Below the pieces are notes generated by a model, which was not told where the DNA came from, ran no database searches, and worked only from the letters and a program-made list of their open reading frames with translations. Positions 36,009 through 48,322 of a stretch of DNA of 64,000 bases are shown one piece after another (positions within the stretch are counted from its first letter, which is position 1; every line of letters begins with the position of its first letter). Location of the stretch: contig NC_063158.1 of NCBI RefSeq assembly GCF_020921035.1, forward strand, positions 5,004,001 through 5,068,000, written 5' to 3'. Source of the DNA: Rhodamnia argentea. Taxonomy: Eukaryota; Streptophyta; Magnoliopsida; Myrtales; Myrtaceae. The position numbers were made by a program, and so were the translations under genes.

Positions 36009-38569
36009 ATGAAGGAAAGAGTAACATCGGAGACAAAAAATATGCATTGGCCTTCTGAATATGTTGAGGAGGCTCTCCCAGGGACAATGTTGGTGCTTAA
36101 GGTGGTTGTGGAGGGGGGGGTGAAAAATATCAATCCTAAGCTGTCGGCGCGCGCGCCGAATTCTTTCATTGAGAGGGATAGGATAAGAATGGTATCTGAA
36201 TGCAAATTGAACAGGAGATTCATGGAGGAAGCAGAAAATATTTGCAAGTAGCCGAGTGCTAATGTTCTCTCTAGTGAGAAGGCTGCTAATATCTGTGGTT
36301 TTTGATGGAGCAATAAACTGCATGGACTGACATAATTCCATTTCAACATGGCGATAACCGAGCAGAAAAAATTGAGGCACTATGCATTATCTTCCTCCGC
36401 ATGTGTTTGTCGGTATGGATAGAACAGTTTCCACTCTCCCAATTTTGAACTAGTGTTAATAGTCGTGGATCGCACCTTGAGTTCTCAATTGTATCGTTAT
36501 TTCTCTCTGCACACGACTTAAGCATTTTATAATGTTATTTGAATGCTTAAGCAGCAGATATTTGGGATACTGAAGTACTGGCCTTTGGTTTCATTTCGAC
36601 CCAAACACCATGTTAATTAAATGTGAGAGAATTTCATGGGCTAACTTCGTAATTTTGGATCTCATTTGGTGGGGGAAACTGTCTAGAGATGCACTCTTTG
36701 AGACTGCTCAGAAATGCTTAAAAAATGGGCGTGATATTTGACTCTGACCATGAGTCTCTTCTCCATATTACCTTGATATTAGGAATCTAGCAAATTGTGG
36801 CTGGAAATTGATTTGCTAATTCTTTACATTTGCAAGGCATCTAGGGATTCCCACAGCATGACATGTCTGCATCTGATGGAATGGCACTGCATATCTGGAC
36901 AAGAGGAAGTGATTTCCGAAATCGTTTTAATTTGTCTGTTGAAAAGATGCTTTCTTTCATTGTTGTTCATCCAAACGTATGCTGATTTTGCTGCTACAGA
37001 GATGTTGTTTTCAATTTGGGAATATGCCTAATGTCAAATTACCTCGAGTTCATACTAAGGATATACGGATTCTTCTTTGCATCAAGTCTGTGGAGATGAA
37101 AGCTAATGTTTGACTGGGAGATGAAGGTCCTTGTCATCTTTTGAAATGATATACGGATTTTGGTGGTCTCTCAAACCTGCAAATTCTAGTTTATTTTGCC
37201 TAACAGGTCAAGTTGGTTGATTGATAAGGTTGCATTAATAGACCTTTCTCAAGTGCATGATGGTGGTCTTCCTCCAAAACACCTGCTGATGTCATTCCAA
37301 TGTCAGCTAGAGAAGTGGTGTGATATGTATATCCAAGAGGAGGTGTGTTTGGACAACCAGATCAAGTTGGTTGGAAAGTCACAAATTTCAGATGCTGATG
37401 CTGCTTGCATCATAAGGGCTGCCCGACTGGTAAGGTTAGGCTCGAAACTTATCCACTTGACTTTGATATTCTCTTGTCTATACCAGTGATTAATGCCCGT
37501 TAACAACCGGGAGGGCATTGCTAAGAGCCACATAACAGTCTGTTCTGTCTAGAAAGGCAACATTGCATCCGTGGTGCGAAAAATGCCGAAGTACGGACTC
37601 AAGGTAAGTATAGTCGGCATCTTGGATGCCCGATGCAGAATGCTTTTCCTCATGTTTTTTCATGGAAACGTGCTCCTTGGTTATCATTACGAGACTTTTT
37701 CCGGCAAGGGTGTTATGGAAATGCATTTAGATTGGTTAAAGGGTGTCATCAGAGTGATGACATAAGTCTCCCTAACTCAATATAGGGAAGGATTCTTGGA
37801 CAACCGTGGAACAATAGCTGGAATATCCAGTTGGGATCAAAGTTTGGAACGCGGAAAAACAGCCAAGAATAGTAAAGGACTTGTGGTCCCGTTGCACCCT
37901 TATCTATGGACCTGTTAATGGAGGTTCCTGTAGTGTTTCTTGAACTTGTGAAGGCCACACTGCCCATCCTTGGACTTTTTTCATTATTAGCTCCCTCTTG
38001 TCCCACTCTGCCTCATTGTTCTAGTCTCTTTTTTCCCTTTTCATACCAGCCTCATGTTCAAGCACACTCTTCACATATATACTCATAGAAACATTGCTCG
38101 TCTCATGCCTGCCTGTGTGCGCGAATGTTTGAACACACATTTGTATTGCGTTTTTTTAATTGCATGGCATCTGAGAATTCGTGAGAACTGTCGAATTATT
38201 CTGGTACTGTTTTCCATGCACGCACGAATATTTTATTCGGTGTCGAGAATGGCTCGCGAATTGGTAATGCAAAAGCATGACCGAAGACAGTGAAGATCCT
38301 TTCAGGGTCCTTGAGAGCGATGCATAGCGGTGGACTGCCCTCTGCCGCAACTGTTTAATCAGATGGTCTATACGGATTCATCTTATCCTATGGATATGCC
38401 GAAAAGCGAACTGTCAGTCCTAATCTTGACCGGAATCCGCGTCAGCATAAACCTTCATAATCGAGTGTTGCTTTTGCAGGAGGCGGCTGAAGTTGAAGGA
38501 AAGTGTGCAATTCGGATACCCGGCTATTCCGTCAAAAGATCGTCGATACGGAAAGCCGTTCACCCTTAA
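36009..38569 (+). pseudogene. Unrecognised gene or pseudogene with spliced 3' exons
   Basis: Three exons fit together well: 37207-37429 (ends GACTG|GTAAGG), 37553-37603 (acceptor TCTGTCTAG, donor CTCAAG|GTAAGT) and 38480-38569 (acceptor TTTTGCAG, stop TAA). All junctions after the first keep phase 0. They encode SSWLIDKVALIDLSQVHDGG to IIRAARL, then KGNIASVVRKMPKYGLK, then EAAEVEGKCAIRIPGYSVKR to a basic end. Further upstream, an 80-codon frame at 36009-36251 (WPSEYVEEALPGTMLVLK and onward) looks protein-like and may be another exon, but I cannot connect it. I recognise no domain. Because no convincing 5' end or start was found, it may be a live gene with exons I missed or a decayed copy. The pseudogene label is provisional. 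Confidence 0.4.
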
Positions 38570-39560
38570 GTTTCATCAATCGGGAAAAGCATGGATGTAC
38601 TAGTCATTGCTGAGGGAACCATGTACTGTGTTTGGGCCTGGCATTTTTCTTTTAAGTAGCTGGCAAAGCACAAAGAGTCGAGGAATCAATTGAACTGGAA
38701 ACTAGCATAGCTTAAAACTTTCCATCTTCTCTTACACTGAGCATGTTCTCTTACCATGGACATTTTTCGACGGTCTCGTCGCAGCGACCCTCGTTCATGA
38801 TACTTACGGTGAGGCAACCATCGTCCCAAGAAGAATCCCAACACTAAACTTCCTGATTTTCGCCTAGGTCCTTTCGGCCATGCGCTATATCGGGAGAATA
38901 TCTCCGTTCGCAATCATCTAAAGGCAAAACGAGAAACTTGATGATAGATAAGGAGAATAACGCAGGACCACCAGCAACTAAAAAGCTACTGGCCATCTCT
39001 ATCCAGTTGCAGACGGCACAGAGATGGATACCACCGACGGGCGAGATCGGTCTGTCGCGTGACGTGGGCTGGTCGGGACCCTTCGACGTCCGAGGGGAGA
39101 GGAGCGTGTGGCCAATGGCATCGCTCACATGTACGAACTGTAGCGAGACAATGGGAACCACAACAGCGAGAGGGAAGGGTGGGGTTGTGGGGGGCCCAGA
39201 GAGTCTCTTGGAAAAAAAAAGGTTGATCTTGATATGCCTCCACCGGTTAAGGAAATCGGTAGTTAATTTACCAATTCTACCAGAAGGGAGGAACTAAGAG
39301 TTGAAGGCTTGGTTGCAGATTTGGAAGGAAAAGAAAGAAACTGGTAAGAGAAGGCAGGTGGGTTTTGGAAACCCACGTAGAATTTGCGCCTTAGGAAGCA
39401 ATTTTCTTGTCCTGAACTAGAAATCCGGGCGACTAAACACAATCTTAAGATCTTTCTTGGGGTCCTCGTGCCTTGATAATAAGCCAGTTGGGGGCGGGAT
39501 TGGAGAATGTTAGATCATAAGATTAGTCGTGTGCCTTAGGAAGTTTGGACAACCCGACCC
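38570..39560. other. Intergenic region upstream of the LOL1-like gene
   Basis: There is no recognisable gene. A 119-codon frame at 38938-39297 overlaps antisense frames and has no domain. The rightmost few hundred bases are probably the LOL1-like promoter. Confidence 0.45.
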
Positions 39561-39568
39561 TATAAAAG
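39561..39568 (+). promoter_or_regulatory. TATA box of the LOL1-like gene
   Basis: TATAAAAG lies about 30 bp before a likely start region near 39593. The leader would then run over a (CT)n tract (39629-39669) to the ATG at 40102. GAGAG|GTATGT at 39688-39698 is a strong donor, and TGTCTGCCAG or CTCTGCAG further on could be acceptors, so a leader intron is likely. Confidence 0.6.
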
Positions 39569-39624
39569 ACAGTTAAAAATCGCTCCTTTTAACACCATTT
39601 TTCTCACTCTCATTCATTGCCCCC

Positions 39625-39628
<4 letters not shown>

Positions 39629-39669
<41 letters not shown>
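39629..39669 (+). repeat. (CT)n microsatellite in the LOL1-like leader
   Basis: About twenty uninterrupted CT units in the presumed 5' untranslated region. Pyrimidine tracts of this sort are common in plant leaders. Confidence 0.85.
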
Positions 39670-39671
<2 letters not shown>

Positions 39672-40101
39672 CTTCACCTGCAACCTGGAGAGGTATGTTC
39701 GTGCCCCCACTTCATAATGGTCACTGAATTTTCCTTGGCTTTGGCTTTTTGAAGCATCTATCAATCTGAGGTGTGCGACACATCCATCCCTCTAGAAAAT
39801 GGCCGAGTAGTTTAGGCAGAGATCGAAGCTTACTCTTCCATTTGGTAGTAAAAAATCTGTTCTTTGACAAATAATCTGACATCTTGTTGAGCTTCTGTTG
39901 CTCTGATTTCTTTGCTTTCTACAAGCTTCTTCCCATTTTCCCTTGGGAAAACCGAGTCTCTACTAATGCATCGTGCCTTGCTATATATGTTGTCTGCCAG
40001 ATACAGATGTGATGGGAGAGAGAGGAGCGTACTCTGAGTTTGAGATTTCAGAATTTTGAGAGCTTTGAAGAAGGCAATCCCAACTCTGCAGGGTCGACGC
40101 A

Positions 40102-41584
40102 ATGCCGGTTCCTCTTGCTCCGTATCCGACTCCGCCGCCACCTTATACTCCGCCGCCTGTGAACGGTACCTTCTGATTCTTTAGCTCCCTTTTCGATCTT
40201 GGGAAGACTGAGCATGCCCTTCAATTGGTTTTTCATAAAATGGAGTTTAGAGGATGGCCTCTTAGGATAGAAAAATGCTAAAGGGATAATTAGAGTGGCA
40301 CTGAAGCATACTATTTATGTTCTTCTCCTGTTCACTTCACTTGTCCAATTAATTATTGGAAGGACAATGAATCTATTGCTAAATGCAGGATAACTAAAAT
40401 TGCAGAGTTTGGGAGAACATGACAGAGGTTGAGGATAAGCAATTAGCTGAGGAAGACTGCTGAAATTCCCTTTTGTTTTTTAATAGAAAATCTGGTCAAG
40501 AAACCTCCAGCTTCACTTTCATAAGTTCAGGACTAATCGCTCGCTGATCTGTCTGATCGTCAGAAAAAGTCTTACCTTTCTGCTTAACCATATATAGTTA
40601 CAGGCACTGTTTGTTTCTGGAGACACTAACGCTTCAATGACACATTAATGCCAATCCGAATGCACTTTGTTGGTGTTCAGGTACACAGAGCCAGCTTGTC
40701 TGTTCTGGGTGTAGGAATCTCTTGCTTTATCCTGCAGGAGCGACCTCCGTTTGCTGCGCAGTTTGCAATGCGGTCACTGCAGTTCCTCCTCCAGGTACCT
40801 TTCTCGGCTAGCAGCTTCAAAATTTGTAAATATAAACTGTAATCAATTAATCCTCTCAATTATGCGAAGCAACTGGAAGTCTGGAATAACAAATTAGTGT
40901 CTGTTCATGCTTGAGTCATGACAGGCACCGAAATGGCCCAGTTGGTATGCGGAGGCTGCCACACCTTACTCATGTACATCCGAGGAGCGACAAGCGTACA
41001 GTGCTCCTGTTGTCACACGGTCAACCTAGCCTTGGAAGGTATCGATCATCTATGAATTCTAAATGTCATCACATGTTGAGTTCCCCTTGTTTTTGAACTT
41101 CGATTCTCCAATCTGTTGAAACGGAATGTTCAAAATGCTCATTTTGATCTGTAATGCTTATTGAGGGTCTCATCTCACTCCAAATGGGTAATGCAACAGC
41201 AAACCAGGTGGCACATGTCAACTGCGGGAACTGCAGGATGCTCCTGATGTATCAATACGGAGCACGGTCGGTCAAATGCGCTGTCTGCAATTTTGTTACA
41301 TCAGTTGGTGTGAGTCTCTCATTTCCCTTTCTTCTCCAGTCTTTCGGTGTCTATCTTTTGAGATACCCTGTCTTTATCCGCCGCCGCCATTTCTGCATTT
41401 CCCATTGGACTTCGCCGCACCTTGTCAATTCCTAGTTTTTAGATGTACATGATTTGTTCGGCAAGAAACATCTACAAGTCAAGCACCGGATAACCTCAAC
41501 CTGTTACACAAAGGTAAACTTGGGGTTTTTTCTTGGATGTTGCAGGCTTCGACAAGCACACCGGAACAGAAGTTCAACAGCTAG
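40102..41584 (+). CDS. LOL1: LSD1-type zinc finger protein, LOL1-like
   Basis: Five exons, 40102-40165, 40681-40794, 40925-41038, 41200-41309 and 41546-41584 (stop TAG), with GT-AG introns in frame, give 146 residues. After a proline-rich start ([19 protein letters not shown]) come three LSD1-type fingers at residues 29-50, 68-89 and 106-127, each CxxCRxLLxYxxGAxSVxCxxC-like: [40 protein letters not shown] and [20 protein letters not shown]. All twelve zinc-binding cysteines are present. Each finger is one exon with matching splice phase, the usual arrangement. LOL1 promotes cell death and counteracts LSD1 in superoxide responses, and members bind bZIP or metacaspase partners. The symbol is by similarity; LOL3 or another paralogue remains possible. 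Confidence 0.9.
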
Positions 41585-42553
41585 AATTAGCAATAAACCT
41601 ACCAGTCACAGGCCTCACAACTCATGGTTACAGTACTTCTATTCTACCACTGCCATGACTGCACATCATTGCCATCAACGCAAGCAGAGAAAATCCCTAC
41701 TAGTTTAACTTGTATAGAGTTGAAACCTTTTTCTTCGCCGTCGCGTGACATTTAGTTGAATAAGCAAGTTCTCGGCTATCGGCAGGTTCGGGGCGTGTGA
41801 GTCTAGTACTTGTAATGACAGAGACTCTTCTCTTCTGCTGTCAAAGCATTTGGATAAAGAGAGAGAAAAAGTGAAAAACTTCATTTTCTAATCTGTTTAC
41901 TTTAACACGGTGCTGAACATGTCTTGAAGCACACGGGTACACAACCTTATCCCCATTCCTCATCCGTTATCCTTTTGAAATTCAACTACCAGTGAGGACA
42001 AAACCAGGTGCTCATTTTCAAATGAGAAGACAAAGTCACATGATAAAACCTGTCTGAATGAATTGATCCGCAAACCCAACAACAAAAAATGGGGGCAAAA
42101 GCACTTTTTATCACCTCAGTTTGTGGATTTGGAACCGAGTCTCATCGGATAGGTGATCACGCGCAGCCTCTCTTTCCAGGTGGAAACGTGTTTGCGCGAG
42201 GATCACGGCCTTAACCGACATGACAAAGCAAGTTCATGTCAACGACATTGATTAGTTTGATGTTTGAACTACATGGCCCAATCCAGAAGAACTTGAAAAC
42301 AGATGTTACCAGGTGAGCAACTTTTTTGGAGGTTGTTGAAGACCAAAATGATGTTGACTGTCGGATCCACATCGTACGGTTAAACAGCTGCTGATCTACA
42401 TGGTATGATTACGGATTCAATTTAATCCCTATATTATCTAGTTCAGAGAATTAAACTGTACATATTTATCAGAAGTTTCAGGGACTGCCTTGTGCAAACT
42501 AAAATTTCATTGACTTTATTGCGCATTGAACGAAAATTCAGGGACCATTTGCA
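41585..42553. other. LOL1-like 3' UTR and intergenic region
   Basis: Untranslated sequence probably runs to about 41890. At 42420-42555 the phrases 'gaagtttcagggactg' and 'gaaaattcagggacc' resemble family G arms, a probable fragment. Nothing else is recognised. Confidence 0.4.
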
Positions 42554-43107
42554 GGGAAGAGCATGATTCCAGGTAGAAGCGAGAATCGGTTTGGTTCTAG
42601 GTTCAAAGGTATGCACGATAGGTTCCATGTTTCAAAAACTAGAGAATCGGTTCTCATGGTAGGTACCAAGTTTCTGGGAACCTATAACCTAGAATAAGTT
42701 TTTTGTGTTTTTTTGTTCTATGTCTTTGCATGATCTTGCAATTTTCCATGGTATCCGATGAAAAATGTATAATTTAGAACCACTAGTTTAAGCTTCTACT
42801 TTCGATGATATCCATGATTGCGATTTTTATTTTATTAATATTTCATCTTTTTCGTGTGTCTAAATATGGGTTGTGGTAATTGAATTGTAGCAACAAATGA
42901 TGGTCATTAGATATGATGATTCACTTTAATCGTTCAATTAAGAATTCACGTGAAACCTAGAACCGACCTTAGAACTTGTAACGTGGTAGGTTCTATGTTC
43001 CATTGTATGTAGAGTGGGCTTCAAGTTCCAAAATTGAGGAATCGGTTTTGACGAATAAGTTCCATGTTCCAAATGAAACCCGAATCGACCTTAAAACCGC
43101 TTACCCC
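42554..43107. mobile_element. Inverted-repeat element, family F copy 2
   Basis: The left end is GGGAAGAGCATGATTCCAGG, and the right end reversed is GGGGTAAGCGGTTTTAAGG. The arms carry 'cgagaatcggtttgg', 'gaatcggttctcatgg' and, inverted, 'gaaacctagaaccgacc' and 'gaaacccgaatcgacc'. It has the same layout and size as the copy at 30501. No firm target duplication was found. Confidence 0.6.
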
Positions 43108-43967
43108 TAAACTTTTGTGTCATTTTTCCATATGTTTAGTGACAAGTGATGCCTTGGATAAGGTATTCTCCACACGCTTCATATCCCGTGACTATCGATG
43201 AGAATTCAATTTTTAAGAGATATGAATACATTGTAATTTAGAAAATTTCCCATAAGTCTGAAAAACACATTTGCTTCGAGATCGAACGTCAATTGCGATG
43301 ATTAATAGCTCGTCGGCATAGACGTAGATTAAAACCCTTTAGAAACGCACATGAAGCTTTCTTCTCGTACGGCTCGTAAGTATCACCGGTGTTGACGTGG
43401 ACATTATTTAGATATAATTTTTATTTTTTCACGTATCCTTTTTTATTTTTTTTTGCTGGTGGCTGGCAAGATTGAGCCCAGCCTAAAAACCAAATTCGGA
43501 TGGCCCTCGTATGCTAATAAAATGAAAAGATTTAGAACTAAATTAGTCTAATTAAAAAATTTAGATTTGAATTGATATCAACACAATAAATTTATAAATT
43601 TTTGGTTACCTTCCCCCTTAGGAGCACCAACGAGATTTTCTCAACGCGGGGACCGTGGTGCCCCATCTGACTCGGGCGGATTACAGGGACAAATCTTGAT
43701 GGGTGTTTATTGGAGACGTGCCAAAATGGCGTCTTTTACTTTTTCTCGATCGTGCCCACTAACCGGAGCCACTAACAAGAGTCATCAGCGTTAGCTAATT
43801 AACACGATCGCTGCACGTTTCTTCAAGCTTAACTTAAGAAAGGGGAGAAATGACGAGGTGATTTGACAGAGCGTTTGGAAACCCTCAAAGGCTAAAAGCC
43901 TCAGGAGAGGTTGACGAGTGCGCATGCGAATTGCAGTTTAGTTGACTTGCATGGTGAACATGGGAAT
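43108..43967. other. Intergenic stretch without recognisable genes
   Basis: AT-rich. The phrase 'tggctggcaagattg' at about 43460 and the nearby 'gaactaaattagtctaatt' suggest a heavily decayed family A piece. Nothing else is supported. Confidence 0.4.
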
Positions 43968-45172
43968 CGATTATATTGATATCAATTCAATCTTAAACAT
44001 TCCAATTGAATTAATTTAGTCCTGAATTTTTTTACATTGATACCAATTCAGTCCATCATGCCAATTTTGGCCGGAAATCGCTGATATAGACATTTTGAAA
44101 AATATTTTAGCAATATTTTAAACTTTTTTTTATCATTTTCTTTTCTTTTTGTGGTCCTCACCGGCCGTAGACGAGGTGGCCCTAGCCTAGATCTGGCAAG
44201 GATCGCTGGCGACTCTCGTCTGCTAAAATTAAGGGGTTTAAAAAACAAAAAATGAATCGATAATAAAAGATAAAATAAAACAAAATTGAAAACAAAAAAA
44301 ATGTAATAAATTCATAAATGATTAAAATAATATTAAAAATGTCTATATTATCGCCGACCATGCTGCGTAGGATGCTCGGTGTTCACGTCAGAGAAATCCC
44401 TTCAAAATTGACAGGGTGACTGTATTTGTACAAATGCGAAAATGTTTAGGATTATATTAATCAAATTGAAAGTTCTAAGACTGAATTGAGGGAAAAGTAT
44501 AAAAAAATTTGTAAACCTATTTAATTCAATCCCAAAGCTTTTATTGGTATCAATTTAGTCCTAAACATTTTGCATTTGTGCCAATGCGGTCTAAACATTT
44601 TATTGATGTCAATTCGGTCCTAAACCTTTTGTATTGGTGTCAATTCAATTCTAAACCTTTTGCTTTTCTGTTAATTGAGTCAATCCGGCCAATTTTGATA
44701 AAAAATTCGCTGACGTGGACATCGGTTGTTCTATGTGGCACGGCTGGCATTGACGTTGATATTTTTTAATATTATTTTAATAATTTTAAATAATTATAAT
44801 AATTTTTTAATGATTAAGAAAAGAAAAAGAAGAAAAAGCCAAAATATATGTTAAACAAATTATTAAAAATATCAACAAATATTCATGTTAGCGCCAGCCA
44901 TATATGTATGACAATCGGCGTCTACGTTAGCAAATTTCCTACCAACATTGGATAGATTGACTCATTGCAAAATGTTTATGACTGAATTAACACAAATGCA
45001 AAATGTTTATAACTGAATTGACACCAATAAAAATTTTAAGACTGAATTAACACTAATGTAAAAAGTTTAGGACTGAATTGATACCAATGCAATAGGTTTA
45101 TGATTTTTTTTAACACTTTTCTCATTGAGTTGATACTAATATAATAAGTGTAGGACTTTTTTTTATACCTTT
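43968..45172. mobile_element. Family A copy 3, interrupted by copy 4
   Basis: Left arm phrases 'tgatatcaattcaatc' and 'ccaattttggccggaaatcg' begin at 43968. The core at about 44150-44225 contains 'ccctagcctagatctggc'. The right arm starts at about 44335 and is cut at 44489 by another family A element. The arm resumes at 45124 ('ttgatactaatataataag') and ends 'ttttataccttttcc' at about 45172. The extreme left terminus is missing. Confidence 0.65.
44490..45123. mobile_element. Family A copy 4, nested in copy 3
   Basis: A 634-bp element beginning GGGAAAAGTATAAAAAAA and ending, reversed, GAGAAAAGTGTTAAAAAAAA. It has long arms of 'caatttagtcctaaac' units and a short AT-rich centre. The flanks ACTGAATTGA (44480-44489) and ATTGAGTTGA (45124-45133) match at 8 of 10 bases with two transitions. 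The flanking arm of copy 3 reads through correctly if this element is removed, which supports nesting. Confidence 0.75.
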
Positions 45173-45453
45173 TCCGATGTGTGTGAATCGTCAATGTAAA
45201 GCCGACGTGGCACCTAATCGTAGCAACTTGCGTCAAACCGCATCTTGAGGATTGAGGACGAAGAGGGGGTGTAGTTTGGTCAAGCGTCGCCAATGTTTGA
45301 CTATCTAATATCACTTTGGTGGTTGGGTGTTCATATGATGTTGAGCTCTGCTATATGTACGTGCCAACCCACGTCCACGATTCGGCAAAAGCGTAGGATT
45401 ATAAGATTGGCGGATGGTGGACCACGAGAGAGCTTTCGTGTGATCTTCACATT

Positions 45454-45909
45454 GAGAAAATTACCAAAAAAAAAAATCAATTCGATTTTAAACTTTTTAA
45501 TTTAACTAATTTAATCCTAAAATTTTTGATGATTTTTCAACATGGCCCACCTAGCCAATTTTGGCATGCAATTGTTATCAACGTGGATGTTGACCGTCTT
45601 ACGTGGCATGACCGGTGCTGACGTGGATTTTTTTTTTTTTTGCATGTTATAAATTTTCTTTAATGTAAAAGAAAGAAGAAAAAGAAAAAATTGTAAAAAA
45701 AATTAAAAAAAATTGTCCAAATTAATGCTGACCATACCATGTAGGATGACCGATCATTTACGTTAGTGATTACCGACTAAAATTGGATGGAGGACGACAT
45801 TGGCAAACATGAAAATGTTCATGACTAAATTAGCCAAATTGAAAAGTTTAAGACTAAATTAATATATGCACAATAGATTCATGACCATTTTTTTTGTGGT
45901 AATCGTCCC
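45454..45909. mobile_element. Family A copy 5 (MULE-like)
   Basis: A 456-bp element starting GAGAAAATTACCAAAAAA and ending, reversed, GGGACGATTACCACAAAA. The arms show 'ccaattttggcatgc', 'gacgtgg' and, inverted, 'gactaaaattggatgg' and 'ttaagactaaatt'. The flanks TCTTCACATT (45444-45453) and TTTTCACAGT (45910-45919) match at 8 of 10 bases. Confidence 0.75.
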
Positions 45910-45919
45910 TTTTCACAGT

Positions 45920-48322
45920 AATATGGCATCTCGTGAAAGAAGCATTGCATGGTGTATATGCTTCACATCAAGTTAGGTTCACATGGGTCATAAATGGTCG
46001 GACCCAAAAATATATTTATTTAAGCGTTTATGACTAATTTATTGCAATGCAACTCTATTGACCCATATCAACCTATAGCCGATTCGATCTATATTTCTAA
46101 AGCACTTCTATATTTAATCAAATCTGGGAATACTATCTAAACTATGATGAGAGTGCCGAGCAAGCTAGCGTGAGATCAAGTGAGGGCAAGGGAGAGAGAG
46201 AGAATGAAGAGAGACTCATGGATGTGAGTTGTGTCACACCCCAAATTAACAAGAACAAGGGAAATGACACGGCCGCCCTACTTGAAGGACGCATCCTCAA
46301 ACATAAACTTGCTATCAAAGTATATAATTTTAATTATTGCGACTCAACTCAAATCCAAAACGCAACTACCAAAGTTTCCCGTCGATATCGCTCTCGACCT
46401 ACTAGCTGCTAACCGAAGAACTTGAAAAGGATTAGGAAATGAATGGGGTGAGCAATCACAACTCGGTGAGTATTACGTATCTTCTAAGCGGATCGAGTAA
46501 TCACTATGCATGTATACAAAGCAATACCAGAAGCCCATAGTTCAATCTCAATATATATTGTACATATCAAATTAAATGTGAGTGGTTTCATTTTAGCAAA
46601 GCTTTGCACAAGCAAAAAAATACGCATTTAATCACCATCATAAACCAAAATCAATGGTCAAGTCGATTGATCAATTTCTATCAAAAATCACGTCAATGGT
46701 CTATTCATTGACTAATTTATTGCTCAATATACTACCATGATCACGACACAACGCCTAGTGACAAGGCAACCAAGATTCCTCCCTTGGCAAGGTTTCCACC
46801 GATAATGCCGGTGGCTTACCCAGAAGGATATCCTAAAATCGTTATACATACCCAAAAGCTCCTAACCAAGTTCATAGTCATATGAGCATCAAACAAGCAT
46901 TCTTTAACACTACAAATGCAAATCCAACCCGAATCTCATAACCATAATACATTTCATAAACAGAAACACATAACCTTTTCAAAACACATTTCATCCGCTA
47001 GAAATAGCTTGCTCAAAGTATTTCTCATCATTCAGAAATCATTTCATAAACTTATTCACAAAGCAATACGTATATGTCTCTTCACAATACTTTGCATAAC
47101 ACGTTTTCTAAAATCTTCATGAATAACCAAGAAGTAGTAAATGCTCGATCCGGCATTTTATGTAATAATAATGTCATTTCATAACTCATACTATACATCC
47201 ATATCACTTTCAAAACATAAGTTTTACAAACTCAAAAAAGAGATAGTACTACTTACTTGGGATTGCCTATGACCAAACAACAAACAATACTTAAATCGTC
47301 GAACTCATGATCCTAACAAATAAACGAGAACCAACATAAAAACCAAGTAAAAAACTACAATAACTATGAATCGGCTAAACTAACTTAAATGCTACAAAAC
47401 AACTCTTACGCCCCAGCAAATCGCATAACCAAAGCAATTTTTCAGGCCATTGGCAAAGCGACGCTCAAACGCAAAACCCTTAAAATCTCGTTCCAATCGA
47501 ACTGTTTCTTCAAAATCACTCTCATCAAAATCCACGGCTCTATAACATCATAATCTACCATTTCCATGAAAACCCGAAACTTAACAACTCAATAATTGGA
47601 CAACAAGGCTCAAATTTCATTAATTTAGAGTTTCATGCCCTAATTCAAAAACTATTTCGATTGGACGAACTCAGGGTGCGAACACTTATCAAACGTTGCT
47701 AATCGTCTTGGCAAGGCATCCATAGCATGTACACTCAGGAGCCCTTTCCTTTCTTCCTCCTCCACCTTCTTCTTTCTTTTCTTTCCTTTTTTTCTTCAAC
47801 GGTCGTCTCGGTCCCTCTCCCTCTTTCTTAAGAACTGTCCACTCTCTCTCTCTCTCTTATTTTACTCTCTCTTCGCAAGCTCCCTTGAAAATGGGATGAG
47901 GCCTCTACTTTCTGCTTCTTTGACTTTTCAACCTTTTCTTTTTCCTTTCTTTATTTTTTTTATAGTCAAAATACAAATTTTACAAATTGTATCTAAGTAA
48001 GTTGTAAATCCATTTATGATCTATTTAACACTCTTAATATATTTAAACTCATTTATGACCCATTTATTGAATATAACTAATTCATATAATAACTTAATCA
48101 ATCATATACGGGTTAAAAAATAAATTTGTGACCCATTTTGATAAGTCTATTTCGCACCATTGTGGAATAGATTTGAATAACTTGGGTGAAAAAATGACCA
48201 AAGCCACTAACACGACGTGACTAAGAACACGTCAATGAAGAGGGAGTTCAACAAATTCATCGTTTATAATAATATGAAGTTGGGATCAATAGCATAGCGA
48301 ATATGGCCAAATACAATTTCTA
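45920..48322. other. Non-coding region, possibly decayed retroelement
   Basis: There is no gene. 'gggtcataaatgg' phrases near 45990 and inverted 'catttatgacccattt' phrases near 48050 suggest the two arms of another inverted-repeat element separated by about 1.8 kb. Between them, 'gtgtcacaccccaaatt' at 46229 and the following AT-rich, frame-poor sequence recall plant LTR or leader sequences. No primer-binding site, paired LTR or polyprotein is visible, so this stays a guess. A CT-rich stretch lies at 47740-47870. Confidence 0.3.

Noticed and set aside
46225-47960. An LTR retrotransposon beginning TGTCACACCCC
   Set aside because: The start resembles plant LTR ends, but there is no second LTR, primer-binding site, polypurine tract or polyprotein. 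It is kept only as a remark in the region entry.
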